A DNA stretch of 64,000 nucleotides from Puteibacter caeruleilacunae (lineage in GTDB: Bacteria; Bacteroidota; Bacteroidia; Bacteroidales; Prolixibacteraceae): the NCBI GenBank assembly GCA_005217565.1, contig SJCO01000001.1, positions 62,001-126,000 of the forward strand. Reading direction: 5' to 3'. Every line of letters begins with the position of its first letter. Position 1 is the first letter of the stretch. The notes under the pieces are model-generated. The model worked only from the letters and a program-made list of their open reading frames with translations, ran no database searches and had not been told where the DNA came from. Both the position numbers and the translations under genes were made by a program. Shown here one piece after another: positions 41,304-51,713 of the stretch.

Positions 41304-43388
41304 TTATTTAGTTACGATATCAAATTCAGCATAAGCTGCCATGTTATTACTAGCAGTATTACTCATTGCACGAAGTTTAACAAATCGCGCCTTTACAGGA
41401 CTAAATGTTTTCTTTTGCCATACTGGATGGTTTTGAATATTTGAAAATTCACCAGCCGATTGTACTGTCCAGTTTTTTCCATTGGTTGAAGTGTAGAACT
41501 TGTAGTTAAAGATGATTCCTCTAGTCCCTCTTCCCTGATCTGGTAAATATCTGAATCCTTCAACTTGATGTGTCTCTCCTAGATCAATGACAAGATCAAG
41601 AGGCATCTTTTTGGCGTTCTGTATCCATGTTGAATTGATGTTGCCATCAAGTACCGAATTACTTCGCTTGTCTTTAGTGTTTTTTATCGTCCACTTTGCG
41701 CGACAGATATCCATGGCCTCGCTTGTTGTAGAGCTTTCTCTTTGAGTACTGGGATCGAATGCTAATGCTTTGATTACTGCCTTGTTGGTTACTTTAAACG
41801 GACCATTATATCTTTTCGATGAGCTAGTTGGTTTACTTCCATCTAAAGTATAGTAGATAGCTACTTCATCTCCTGCAGAACTAAGTGATACCATTCCTTG
41901 TTTATTCCTAGTAATAACAGGGCTGGTTAAAAGTTGAGGAGCATTATATAACTCAATATTCGAGATGGTAGGACATGCTTTGGCATCGGTAACCGTAAAA
42001 CGAATTTTCTTAGTTGTTGTATTAGGTAAGCGAAGAATTCGCTTATAACCGATTGTAGTTTCCGATGCAATCTCACTCCATTTACCACTGCCAGTCTCTA
42101 CTTCCAATGTGAATGCTTTCACCCTTTGTCCAAGCTTGATATATTCCTGAATAAGAAAGCGGTTGAAAGTAATTGCTTCATTGAATTCAATTACGATGTT
42201 GCCTTTGTTCACACCATCATCTGTTGCCCAGTAAGTCTCTTTATCTCTATCGTTTGTTTTTTGAGCATTGTATTGACCAGCGTTTCCACGAACATTTGAA
42301 GCTTCAACTGATTTTGCATTTAATAGTAAGTTCTCAGCTAAGTCGGCCTCAATTGTCTTTTGCCATTCTATCACATTGGCAGCATCTATTTCATGAACTA
42401 ATCCTCTGTCATCAATAGGGAAGTTTAGCAGACCTGTTCCATTACGACCAACTGATTCATAATAGTAATCCATTAAGCGAGGTAAATCTTTTACCTTATG
42501 ATCTTCTGATTTATGGTAGAACCATCCAGGACGTACCGATGTGTTAATTTCAGCAGGAACCCAATAGTTACCATCCTCATGACCAGGATTTAATTCTTTA
42601 TAACGAGGCCATCCCGGCCAAGCTTCATCTCTGCGTAGAGTTGACCAGTTTGTTTTTCCTCCAACGCCACTTTCATTTCCACACCAGCGAACATCAGGAC
42701 CTGCATCACTAAAAATAAGGGCATTGGGCTGAAGTTTACGCACTAGTTCTATAGTTGTTGGCCAATTGTAATAGGTCTTACGGTCAACCGAACGCTTTTC
42801 ATTAGCACCACCGTAATAACCTGTACCTCCATTAGCTCCATCGAACCACACTTCGAAGATTTCTCCATAGTTAGTTAACAGATCGGTTAACTGTGTTCTG
42901 AAGTATTCAATATATTTAGGTGTACCATAAAATGCACAATTTCTATCCCATGGTGAAAGGTAAACACCAAACTTAAGTCCGTATTTTTTACAAGCATCCG
43001 ACACTTCTCTTACCAAATCTCCTTTACCACCTCTCCAAGGAGAATTCTTTACAGAGTATTCAGTACCTTCAAAAGGCCAAAGGCAGAAGCCATCATGATG
43101 TTTACAGGTAAGCACAATGCCTTTTAGTCCGGCTGCCTTAATTACCTTACACCACTGTTCTGCATCTAATTCAGAAGGATTAAATGTTGATGCTGGAGAA
43201 TCTCCATATCCCCATTCCATGTCGTTAAAAGTATTCAATCCGAAGTGAATGAATGCATTTCGTTCCATTTCATTCCATTTCAATTGTGCTTCGGAAGGCA
43301 CAGGAAGAACAGGTTTAGGAGGTTCTACTTTGGCGCAACCACATAAAGCCGCGACTGCAATAAAAGCAAAAATGAGTTTTTGTAACAT
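41304..43388 (-). CDS. GH29 alpha-L-fucosidase with discoidin-type modules (lipoprotein)
   Basis: Multi-domain GH29 enzyme (694 aa), lipoprotein signal ending LCGC (Cys18). The catalytic domain (about 30-350) contains NAFIHFGLNTFND, LTCKHHDGFCLWP and EVWFDGANGG with nucleophile Asp183. An F5/8 type C-like domain at about 360-480, a chitobiase C-terminal-like beta segment (YYTLDGSKPTSSS, about 490-555) and a second F5/8 type C domain to the end suggest carbohydrate attachment. This resembles the GH29-B style with CBM32 partners. The distant sequence relation to the other GH29 suggests different linkage specificities. Confidence 0.92.
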   Translation of the reverse strand: MLQKLIFAFIAVAALCGCAKVEPPKPVLPVPSEAQLKWNEMERNAFIHFGLNTFNDMEWGYGDSPASTFNPSELDAEQWCKVIKAAGLKGIVLTCKHHDGFCLWPFEGTEYSVKNSPWRGGKGDLVREVSDACKKYGLKFGVYLSPWDRNCAFYGTPKYIEYFRTQLTDLLTNYGEIFEVWFDGANGGTGYYGGANEKRSVDRKTYYNWPTTIELVRKLQPNALIFSDAGPDVRWCGNESGVGGKTNWSTLRRDEAWPGWPRYKELNPGHEDGNYWVPAEINTSVRPGWFYHKSEDHKVKDLPRLMDYYYESVGRNGTGLLNFPIDDRGLVHEIDAANVIEWQKTIEADLAENLLLNAKSVEASNVRGNAGQYNAQKTNDRDKETYWATDDGVNKGNIVIEFNEAITFNRFLIQEYIKLGQRVKAFTLEVETGSGKWSEIASETTIGYKRILRLPNTTTKKIRFTVTDAKACPTISNIELYNAPQLLTSPVITRNKQGMVSLSSAGDEVAIYYTLDGSKPTSSSKRYNGPFKVTNKAVIKALAFDPSTQRESSTTSEAMDICRAKWTIKNTKDKRSNSVLDGNINSTWIQNAKKMPLDLVIDLGETHQVEGFRYLPDQGRGTRGIIFNYKFYTSTNGKNWTVQSAGEFSNIQNHPVWQKKTFSPVKARFVKLRAMSNTASNNMAAYAEFDIVTK

Positions 43389-43480
43389 GATATAACTGGT
43401 TTAAGTTAAAATTCTGATTATCATTTTACAATTATACTGTTACAATAGAGGAATCATTTTCATAGATGTAACGAATAATA

Positions 43481-46400
43481 TCACACATGTAAGATTTCAA
43501 TACTAATCTTTCCATTTAGAAAATCTCGCGGAGTACCGCCATAATGCTTTTTAAAACTTCTGGAGAAATGCGATGCTGAACTAAAGCCCGTTATGTCTGC
43601 AATCTCACTTATCTGATATCTTTTCTCTTTAAGTAATGTTACCGCTTCCATAAGTCGAATTTGCATGATCAAATCACTTGGTGAAATATTGCATAATGCT
43701 TTCATTTTGTGATGTAGATTGACCCGACTCATTGCCAGGTGGTCACTCAGCGTTTGAACTGAGAAATCGGGATTGCTGAGATTAGCTTGAATATAGGCTC
43801 GTGCATTCTTCAAGAAATCCTGATCAAGCTTGGTCAGCTCTTCTGATTTTATCTTTTCAAGTTGTCCTTTGCTAAAAGCCTGTCTCATGTGGTCTCTGTT
43901 TTTTAGTAGACTATTTAGCAGGCTCACCACATGGTCAAGGTTAAATGGTTTTGTCAAGTATGCATCTGCACCTAATTCCAGTCCTTTTATTGTATTCTCA
44001 TCTCCGTTTAATGCTGTTAGTAATACCACAGGGATATGTGATATCTTAATATCAGTTTTTACCGCTTTGCATAGTCCCCAACCATCCATTTCTGGCATCA
44101 TCACATCACTTAGAATGATTTGAGGCTGATTTTTGCGGGCAATTTCAAGTGCTTCTACTCCATTGGTCGCTTCATCAACTTTAAAGTAGTGTGATAGCTT
44201 TTCTGCAAGGAATTTCCTTAATTCATGATTGTCATCAACAAGCAAGACTGAAGCTTCGTTTGCTAATTCTGCAGTTGCCGTTGTTTGATCTTCGAGAATA
44301 ACAGTAGTATCCTTTTGAAGCTTTTCTAATGGTACTGGAAGACGTACAATAAAACTACTTCCCACATGTTGCTCACTTTCAACCGTGAGAGTTCCTTCAT
44401 GCAATTCAACCAACTCTTTACTTAAGGCTAGACCAATGCCGGTTCCTTCAATTTCTCCATCTTGCTGCTCTGCCCTGAAGAACATGTTAAAGAGTTTCTC
44501 TTGATCATCCTTTGATATTCCAATACCCGAATCTTTTACCGTTATCAGACAATGATCGTTGAATGTGTTAAGACTAACGTTTACTGATCCCTTCTGTGTG
44601 AATTTTAGAGCATTTGAAATAAGGTTATACAAAACCTTCTCCATTAATCCCTGATCAATGTTTAATACCAACTCCTCAGTGTCCGATTCGAATGTGAATT
44701 CAATGTTCTTTTGATTGGCCCAGTGATAGAATGAGTCGCAACTGTTTTTGATGAAGGTTACCACATCAATATTTGCCTTCGCCATTTGAAAGGCACCTGA
44801 TTCAATCTTTCGAACCTCCAGAATCTCGTTTACCAGTACCTGCAACTTTTGAGCGTTATTTTGAATGATCTCCAGATCCTTTGTATTCTTTTCCGATCCT
44901 TTTAGTCGCTTTATTAACTCTTGTGCTGGCGCGATAATCAGTGACAATGGAGTTTTGAATTCATGAGAAATGTGGGTAAATACCCTTAACTTTAGTTGGT
45001 TTAATTCTTCAATCCTTTTGCGCTCCTTCGATTCGTATTCCAGTTTATTCCTCAAAAGTTTTCGCTCAAGAAGATATCGATATATCGCATAGAATATCAG
45101 TGCCAGCGTGATTAGGTAAAGCGCATAAGCCAAAGGTGTTTTAGAAAATGGAGGCTCTACAATAACTTTGATAGTCGCAGGCTCACTCCACACTCCGTCG
45201 CTGTTGGCAGCTTTTACTTTAAAAGTGTAATTCCCAGGAGGGACATAGCCGTATGTAACGGTTCTACTTTCGTTACCATTAATCCAGCTATGGTTAAAGC
45301 CCTCTAATTGATAGGCATATTTAATCTTTTGAGGATTGGCATACTCCAAACCAGTGAATTCAAATCCAAAATACGATTGATTGTAGTTAAATGTAATGGT
45401 ATCATTAGCATTTAACTTGCGATGAAACGAGTCTGTTGCTTCACCTGTTTTAGATTCGAAGAAGATACCATTAACAACTACCTTGGGAGGATGAGGATTC
45501 GTCTTGATCCTGTCCGGATAGAAATAATCAATTCCTTTTTCTCCTCCACAAAGCATTTTCCCTGAGTAGGTTAAATATAGGGCTTCGTCGATGAACTGGT
45601 TGTTGCTCAATCCGTCGGCATAGTCGAATACCTCCATTTTTCCTGATTTAGGATTTAGCCTTACCAGGCCACTATTGGTGGTAAACCATATGTTTTGCTG
45701 ATTATCTTCTTCTATACTATGGATGATGTTACTAAATAGTTTATCATCTTTTTCGAAAGGTAGAATTTCATGTGTTTTTGTGGTAACTTGAAATATTCCA
45801 AAGCCATTTGTGCCCACCCAAATATTACCCTGCTTATCTTCAGATAGACTGTTTATGTGATGCTTCGATAAGGTCTGTAATGTTTTGTCCTGATGAAAGT
45901 GACGATGGTTTGTATCTGTGCCATTCGGAATAAGATGAAGTCCATTTAGTGTTCCCACCCAAATATTCTTGTCGCGATCTTCGATTAATGTGGTGATTCT
46001 CGATAGCTTACGATGATCGATAAACTCCACTTTATTGGCTTTTCTGTTGTATTTATACATTCTGGACGAGGTTCCAATCCAAATATTTCCCAGGTGATCG
46101 GTTGTTAATGCAGAAATCGTTTGTCCCTCAAAACCTGTACGGCCTACTTTAAATGGAACTAGTTTGTTACTATATGGAGAATACTTCAGCAAACCATTTT
46201 TATAGGTGCCAAGATAAATGTCTCCGTCCCAGTCGATTGTCATTGATATGATGACATTGTCCCTGGCAACAAATCTTTTTATCTTCATGGTTTCTTGATC
46301 AATTAACCCCAGTCCATCAAATGTGGCTACCCAAAGATTATTCTGCTTGTCCTCCTGAAAGGTCGAGTAGTTTCCTACAGGTAGATTTGTTTGATCGTTG

Positions 46401-47422
46401 ATGTATTGAAGATTGGCAAATTTCTTTTGTTGTTTTGTGATCAGATTTATACCATTATGAACAGTTCCAATCCACATATTATGGTCTTTGTCTGGCAATA
46501 AGCATCTAATGGCGTCAGTTGAGATAGAATGCTTTGACGAAAACATTGTGATGTTGTCAACACTAAAATCATTGAATGCATCAATGATATAGATCCCAAG
46601 TCCGTCGGTTGATAGCCATAGTTTGCCCTCCAGCTCTACAATGTCAGTAGTATAGGTCTTATTAAAGTCTATAAATGCTCTGTTGTTCTTATCCAGGAAA
46701 AAGCTTTCAATCGATTCTGTTTTATTTGTCTTTTCATCGAAAACATATACTCCATTTGTTGTGCGTATCCATAGTAAACCAGCATAGTAATGAGCACTTC
46801 CTATTCCTCCTTGAAGTTGGGGTACACTACTGTCAATATATGTTCTTGTTAGGGTGTTAAATGCTTTGATTCTATTGTTATGAGTGATGTAAATAATTGT
46901 GTCGTTTTTTCTGCAGAAAGTTTGTGGTGACTGAATTTCGGTAGATTGAAAGACAACCTCGTTGTTGTGAGGATTTACGCCTACAAGTCCATAACGTGAA
47001 GTTGAAAGCCATTTTACACCAGATTGATCAATGGCATCGGAAATGAAATTTATCGGCTTATTATCAATCGAAAGTTCTAAAGGTCTGAAGGATTCGTCAA
47101 CAGGATCGTACACATCTAAACCTGCCGAATGCTGTATCCAAATATTAGAATGACCATCGATGAAAATCTGGAGAATAGAACTCGATCGCAATCCTTTATG
47201 ATGTTTCGTGTCGGCAAAAAACCTTTTACTGCTGTAACCGTCGTAACGATTTAATCCTTCTCTGGTTCCAATCCAAATATAGCCCGTTGAATCCTGGGCA
47301 ATATCTATAATTGTATTTTCAGATAATCCTTCGGAGTGAGTAACTTTTCTTACCATTAGAAAGTCGTTTCCAAAAGTTGAAAAGTGACAAAGCAATATCA
47401 GTATGGTAATAATCCTGGTCAT
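43481..47422 (-). CDS. Hybrid two-component system regulator (HTCS)
   Basis: Single-chain sensor and transcription factor (1313 aa) that detects an oligosaccharide in the periplasm and activates the PUL. Signal sequence, then about 12-14 two-component propeller (Reg_prop) repeats to ~640 (repeated NIWIGT/NIWVGT), a Y_Y_Y domain ~690-755, a membrane helix ~764-784, histidine kinase with His820 (HISHEF), ATPase with NLISNALKF and GTGIGLAL, a receiver with Asp1106 (SDVMMPEMDG) and Lys1158, and an AraC-type DNA-binding domain ~1210-1305. All key residues are intact. It is placed between the fucosidase/esterase genes and the GH2/SusCD genes, which it probably controls on both strands. Confidence 0.95.
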   Translation of the reverse strand: MTRIITILILLCHFSTFGNDFLMVRKVTHSEGLSENTIIDIAQDSTGYIWIGTREGLNRYDGYSSKRFFADTKHHKGLRSSSILQIFIDGHSNIWIQHSAGLDVYDPVDESFRPLELSIDNKPINFISDAIDQSGVKWLSTSRYGLVGVNPHNNEVVFQSTEIQSPQTFCRKNDTIIYITHNNRIKAFNTLTRTYIDSSVPQLQGGIGSAHYYAGLLWIRTTNGVYVFDEKTNKTESIESFFLDKNNRAFIDFNKTYTTDIVELEGKLWLSTDGLGIYIIDAFNDFSVDNITMFSSKHSISTDAIRCLLPDKDHNMWIGTVHNGINLITKQQKKFANLQYINDQTNLPVGNYSTFQEDKQNNLWVATFDGLGLIDQETMKIKRFVARDNVIISMTIDWDGDIYLGTYKNGLLKYSPYSNKLVPFKVGRTGFEGQTISALTTDHLGNIWIGTSSRMYKYNRKANKVEFIDHRKLSRITTLIEDRDKNIWVGTLNGLHLIPNGTDTNHRHFHQDKTLQTLSKHHINSLSEDKQGNIWVGTNGFGIFQVTTKTHEILPFEKDDKLFSNIIHSIEEDNQQNIWFTTNSGLVRLNPKSGKMEVFDYADGLSNNQFIDEALYLTYSGKMLCGGEKGIDYFYPDRIKTNPHPPKVVVNGIFFESKTGEATDSFHRKLNANDTITFNYNQSYFGFEFTGLEYANPQKIKYAYQLEGFNHSWINGNESRTVTYGYVPPGNYTFKVKAANSDGVWSEPATIKVIVEPPFSKTPLAYALYLITLALIFYAIYRYLLERKLLRNKLEYESKERKRIEELNQLKLRVFTHISHEFKTPLSLIIAPAQELIKRLKGSEKNTKDLEIIQNNAQKLQVLVNEILEVRKIESGAFQMAKANIDVVTFIKNSCDSFYHWANQKNIEFTFESDTEELVLNIDQGLMEKVLYNLISNALKFTQKGSVNVSLNTFNDHCLITVKDSGIGISKDDQEKLFNMFFRAEQQDGEIEGTGIGLALSKELVELHEGTLTVESEQHVGSSFIVRLPVPLEKLQKDTTVILEDQTTATAELANEASVLLVDDNHELRKFLAEKLSHYFKVDEATNGVEALEIARKNQPQIILSDVMMPEMDGWGLCKAVKTDIKISHIPVVLLTALNGDENTIKGLELGADAYLTKPFNLDHVVSLLNSLLKNRDHMRQAFSKGQLEKIKSEELTKLDQDFLKNARAYIQANLSNPDFSVQTLSDHLAMSRVNLHHKMKALCNISPSDLIMQIRLMEAVTLLKEKRYQISEIADITGFSSASHFSRSFKKHYGGTPRDFLNGKISIEILHV

Positions 47423-47719
47423 GTGTTAATCAGATGAATTACAAAGTAAGAAAAATTAATTCGGATTAGGAGGGGCAAATTGGTTCAAAAATAGGGTATA
47501 AAAGGCTTTTTATGCCAAGAGGAGTAACTATTGAATGGTTAATAATCTTTTTGAAGGTGTTGGCAATATTTATTCAAACACTACTCTTATTTTGTACCTT
47601 TTTACAACACGGTAATTTTGAGAATAGTTTGGTATTATATGTGAATATGCAGTCACAATACAAGTGATAACAGAATCGTTGATGAAGTTGAATAATCGAC
47701 TTCCCGGGTTTGATATCAG

Positions 47720-48595
47720 CTATTGAGCAAAAGAATTCTTTTTCTCTTGATAGTTACGTGGTGTTAGACCTATTATCTTTTTAAATTGTCGGTTAAAGTA
47801 CGATAGATTATTGTATCCGCACCTGAAGCAAATCTCTGAAATCGATAGGTTTCCTTCGATTAGTAATTTGCATGCAAAACCAATGCGTACTTCGTTGATA
47901 AACTCACTAATTGATTTGCGTGTCTTCTGCTTAAAAAAGCGACATAAAGAGGAGGGAGTCATGTTTGACAATGCAGCAATTGATTCAAGCTTTATTTCTT
48001 TGTCGAAATTCTTCAGAATATAGTCATATATGCGATCAATGCGCTTTGATTGGTGTTGCTGATAATGATCGGCAAATGATACTTTTGAAATGGAAGACTT
48101 TTGTTCTAGTCCCGAAAGCTTCTTTAGGAGGGATAATAACGATAGCAATAATTCAAATGGTTCTTGCTGTACCATCTTTTTTAGCATTTTCATGATTGGA
48201 TGCTTTTCCGGAAGATGGAAATGTATACCTAAGTGCGATTGTTCTAACATTGTTTTGATGTGTGTCATCTCTGGCAAATCCCATAATTGATTTCCTCCAA
48301 TATCTTGAGGGAAATGCAAGACAATGGCTTCCACTTTGCGTTTTGAACCTTCTTTAAAATAGCTCTCTTCACTTTTCCAGACATGAGGAAGATGCGATCC
48401 TAATAACACTAAATCACCACTGGTAAATCCCGATATATCATCTCCAATGAATCGTGTTCCTTCACCTTTTATAATATAAACCAATTCAAGTTGAGAATGA
48501 TAATGCCAGTTGTCGTGAAAGTATGGTCTTGTATCTTTCCTGATGGCAATTGATTGATGGGGTTGTTGTGGCAACCTGAAGTATTGTGCTTGCAT
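47720..48595 (-). CDS. AraC-family regulator with cupin sensor domain
   Basis: Soluble transcriptional regulator (291 aa). The N-terminal cupin part contains HDNWHYHSQLELVYIIKGEGTRF (sugar-binding type). The C-terminal AraC domain (about 185-283) contains IAALSNMTPSSLCRFFKQ and ISEICFRCGYNNLSYFNRQFKK. Divergent from the GH2 gene at 48788 and next to the HTCS, so it likely co-regulates the PUL in response to a monosaccharide such as fucose or galactose. About 300 bp of featureless AT-rich sequence separates it from the HTCS start (47423-47719). Confidence 0.9.
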   Translation of the reverse strand: MQAQYFRLPQQPHQSIAIRKDTRPYFHDNWHYHSQLELVYIIKGEGTRFIGDDISGFTSGDLVLLGSHLPHVWKSEESYFKEGSKRKVEAIVLHFPQDIGGNQLWDLPEMTHIKTMLEQSHLGIHFHLPEKHPIMKMLKKMVQQEPFELLLSLLSLLKKLSGLEQKSSISKVSFADHYQQHQSKRIDRIYDYILKNFDKEIKLESIAALSNMTPSSLCRFFKQKTRKSISEFINEVRIGFACKLLIEGNLSISEICFRCGYNNLSYFNRQFKKIIGLTPRNYQEKKNSFAQ

Positions 48596-48756
48596 ATGCT
48601 TTTGGATTTGAGCTGTAATTCTGTGTGATTAAAATTAGGGATAAAAATTAGTATCTCATATAAGTATTGAATGAAATTATCGTAGTGGATTGCTATTTGG
48701 ATAATATAGTTCAAATAGATGGTAATATTATTCTACTGTTTGGAGAGTGCTCATTC

Positions 48757-48764
48757 TATCTTTG
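48757..48764 (+). promoter_or_regulatory. Candidate promoter -7 box before GH2 pair
   Basis: TATCTTTG, preceded by TTTG at 48739-48742 with only 14 bp spacing, so it probably needs an activator. The same ATTCT/TATCTTTGA context occurs at 54745-54759 before susC, hinting at shared control. Its location inside the longer open frame from 48719 supports translation starting at 48788. Confidence 0.5.
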
Positions 48765-48787
48765 AATTGGAATTAAAACTTGTGGAA

Positions 48788-51706
48788 ATGAGATTAAAAA
48801 TCGTATTGTTGTTCATTGTATTATTGCTTCTTGTAAAAACTGGAGAAGCACAAATTGTATCGGTCCCTCAATCGATCGGACAAACGCCTGTAAAGGTAGA
48901 TCTTAATGGTGATTGGTTGTTTCAGACTGATAACAAGAATGCCTTGGTAAAGGTAACCAATAAGACTGGTGAGTGGAAAAAAATAGAGGTGCCAGGTGAG
49001 TGGTATATGCAGGGATTTAGTGTTGAAGCAGGTGGTAGGGGAACCTATTTTCGGACCTTCAATATTCCAAAATCATGGAAGAATCATACCGTTTATTTGC
49101 GTTGTGATGCCATTTTTAGCAATGCCGAGGTTGCAATTAATGGTATGAGTGCTGGAAAGCATGGGAGTCCGATGGTGGCCGTTGATAAGGATGTGACCAA
49201 GTATATTAAATGTGGAAAGGAAAATAGCATTGCTGTAGGAGTTGTTGCTGAGACGATGGAAGATACGTTGATGTCGGCAACACAATATGCAGCTCATCCT
49301 ATGGGGGGGATTCTTCGAAAGATTTACCTTTATGCAGTGCCGAATGTACATTTGACGGGCTTGAAAGTCGAGACAGATCTCGATGGTAATTACCGTAATG
49401 CTGCGCTAAAAGTGAATGCTCAGGTTGTGAATATTTCAAAGGCCAAAGAGGTGGAGATTACTTCACGACTTACAGATCCTGCAGGAAATACTGTGTTGCT
49501 ACAGAATGCCGTTCAAACTTTTCATTTGGCAGGGAAGAATTGCGATATTGTGCTAGAGTTTGATATTGATACTCCATTAAAATGGGATGCTGAACATCCA
49601 AACTTGTATCAGTTGGAGTTGGTCGTAAAATCGGCTGAAGGAGAAGCGACAATTGTTAAGCAAATCGGATTTAGAGAGATAAAGGTTGTCGGTAATCAGC
49701 TTTTTGTGAATGGGAGTCCCATAAAAATGAAGGGTGTCAATCGCCATGAAGTCCATCCATTACGCGGTCGCAGTCTTACGCCTGCATTATGTCGACAAGA
49801 TGCCGAGCTATTCAAACGTGCTAATGTAAACTATATTCGAACATCACATTATCCTCCTAGTGAAGAGTTCGTGGAGTGGTGCGATAAATTAGGTTTATAC
49901 GTTGAGTTAGAGAATCCTCTTTGCTGGATAGGGCACCATGCTAATAAACATTGGCAGAAACATGATCCTAAAAATGAGGCTTTTTACCCTTATTTTGAAA
50001 AAGTGTCAAAGGACAATATCGATTTTTATAGGAATCATGCGAGTATAATTATCTGGTCAATGGCTAACGAATCGATGTGGACTGATAACTGGTCGAGACT
50101 GGCTGATTTCTATGCTGAGGAGGATCCAACGCGACCAGCTACCTTCCACGATCAGGCTTATGGTGGTTTCAATAACTATGGAAGTAAAAAGATGCCAGTT
50201 GCCAATATTCATTACCCGGGAACAGCAGGACCGAATGTTGCTGATGAGTTTAAAAGACCTTTGTTGTTTGGGGAGTATGCGCACCTAAATACCTACAATC
50301 GTGTAGAGATTGTTACTGATCCTGGGGTACGAGATGCATGGGGACGAGGATTTAAGCGTATGTGGGATAACATGTATAAAAGTCGCGGTTGTTTAGGTGG
50401 AGCAATATGGTCGGGTATCGACGATGTGTTTTACTTACCCGATGGTCGTGCTGTTGGTTACGGTGAATGGGGACCTATTGATGGTTGGCGTAGAGAGAAA
50501 CCTGAGTATTTTCACATGAAAAAGACTTACTCTCCGGTGAGAATTCATAATCGTCATGTCGAAGTGCCTACTCAAGGAGAGCCTATTCGTTTACAAATAG
50601 AAAACCGCTTTGATTTTACCAATCTAAAGGAGTGTAAAATAAATTGGGAAATTGCAGGAGAGACTGGTGTTGTTGTGCTGGATCTTCCAGCAAAGCAATT
50701 TGGTATATTGGAGGTATTTCCTGAAGGCTCAAAACTGGATGGAAAGATCTTGAATGTGCAGATTTTGTCTCCGCAAGGCTTGGAAGTAGAGACTGCTATG
50801 ATTGAAGTTGGGGATGTTAAGCGTGATGACTTCCCATTTGTAAAGGTGAGTGAAGGAAATCTGTTAACTGTCGATGAGGATCAGTTGCTTTTGATTAAGG
50901 GTAATGGTTTTAGTTGGGGCTTTGATTTAAAACAAGGAAAATTAGCATCTGTCGAAGTCGATGGTGAGCGTGTAATAAATGCTGGTGCAGAACTGATGAT
51001 GTTATCGCTTACTGCTGGAGGTTGCCTGACTGAGCATGACTTGAACATTCCTTTCCATAATGAGACTTGCACTAATTGGAAGTCGATAAGTTCAGCGTGG
51101 AATGAACAGAATGATACGGTGAGTGTGGTTGTGAAGGGTGCTTATGAGGAGGCAGAGGGTGAAATAACCTATGCATTTACAAAGGATGGACAGCTTGAGG
51201 TGTCTTATAACCTGAAATCTAAAATCGAGGTTAGTCCCCGTCAATTGGGATTAATATTCTCCGTGCCATTAACTGTAAAGAATCTTCAATGGTATAGGAA
51301 CGGTTTGTGGAGTTGGTATCCTGAAAACCATATTGGAAGAATCAAAGGAAAGGCTGTTCCTTTTGGAAAGAAAGCATTTTTGCTTGAGAAGTTTGGACAG
51401 GTTCCTGTGAATGATTGGATGTATGATGCCAATTCGTTGGGAACAAGTGATTTTAGATCTACACGTGAAAACATTTATTGGGCAGCCTTAACGAATGATA
51501 ATGGAGTAGGACTGACGGTGTTAGGTGATGGTAAACAGGCGTTTCGATCATTTGCAGATAAGGATGATATTAGCTTCTTGGTGGCAGATTACTCTACCGG
51601 AGGAGGTGATGGTTTCTTCGGAGGGCACTACAGCAATGAAAGAATCAAGCTTCAAAAAGGAAGTGATGTGAAAGGATCGATAAGAATTCAGTTGTTACGC
51701 AAATAA
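48788..51706 (+). CDS. GH2 family glycoside hydrolase (first of tandem pair)
   Basis: Retaining exo-glycosidase of GH2 (972 aa), mostly beta-galactosidase-like. Signal peptide MRLKIVLLFIVLLLL...GEAQ. Jelly-roll sugar-binding domain ~30-185, immunoglobulin-like domain ~190-305, TIM barrel from ~305 with GVNRHEVHPLRGRSL, acid/base Glu428 (SMANES) and nucleophile Glu496 (LLFGEYAH), then C-terminal beta domains including a probable small-chain-like domain. ATG at 48788 is preferred because a promoter-like box precedes it within the longer frame. It is followed after 7 bp by a paralogue. Beta-galactosidase activity on a galactofucan is a reasonable guess, not proven. Confidence 0.92.
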   Translation: MRLKIVLLFIVLLLLVKTGEAQIVSVPQSIGQTPVKVDLNGDWLFQTDNKNALVKVTNKTGEWKKIEVPGEWYMQGFSVEAGGRGTYFRTFNIPKSWKNHTVYLRCDAIFSNAEVAINGMSAGKHGSPMVAVDKDVTKYIKCGKENSIAVGVVAETMEDTLMSATQYAAHPMGGILRKIYLYAVPNVHLTGLKVETDLDGNYRNAALKVNAQVVNISKAKEVEITSRLTDPAGNTVLLQNAVQTFHLAGKNCDIVLEFDIDTPLKWDAEHPNLYQLELVVKSAEGEATIVKQIGFREIKVVGNQLFVNGSPIKMKGVNRHEVHPLRGRSLTPALCRQDAELFKRANVNYIRTSHYPPSEEFVEWCDKLGLYVELENPLCWIGHHANKHWQKHDPKNEAFYPYFEKVSKDNIDFYRNHASIIIWSMANESMWTDNWSRLADFYAEEDPTRPATFHDQAYGGFNNYGSKKMPVANIHYPGTAGPNVADEFKRPLLFGEYAHLNTYNRVEIVTDPGVRDAWGRGFKRMWDNMYKSRGCLGGAIWSGIDDVFYLPDGRAVGYGEWGPIDGWRREKPEYFHMKKTYSPVRIHNRHVEVPTQGEPIRLQIENRFDFTNLKECKINWEIAGETGVVVLDLPAKQFGILEVFPEGSKLDGKILNVQILSPQGLEVETAMIEVGDVKRDDFPFVKVSEGNLLTVDEDQLLLIKGNGFSWGFDLKQGKLASVEVDGERVINAGAELMMLSLTAGGCLTEHDLNIPFHNETCTNWKSISSAWNEQNDTVSVVVKGAYEEAEGEITYAFTKDGQLEVSYNLKSKIEVSPRQLGLIFSVPLTVKNLQWYRNGLWSWYPENHIGRIKGKAVPFGKKAFLLEKFGQVPVNDWMYDANSLGTSDFRSTRENIYWAALTNDNGVGLTVLGDGKQAFRSFADKDDISFLVADYSTGGGDGFFGGHYSNERIKLQKGSDVKGSIRIQLLRK

Positions 51707-51713
51707 TATCAAA

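Noticed and set aside
48719-48787. Earlier ATG that adds 23 residues to the first GH2
   Set aside because: The promoter-like box at 48757 lies inside the extension, and the signal peptide begins at 48788.
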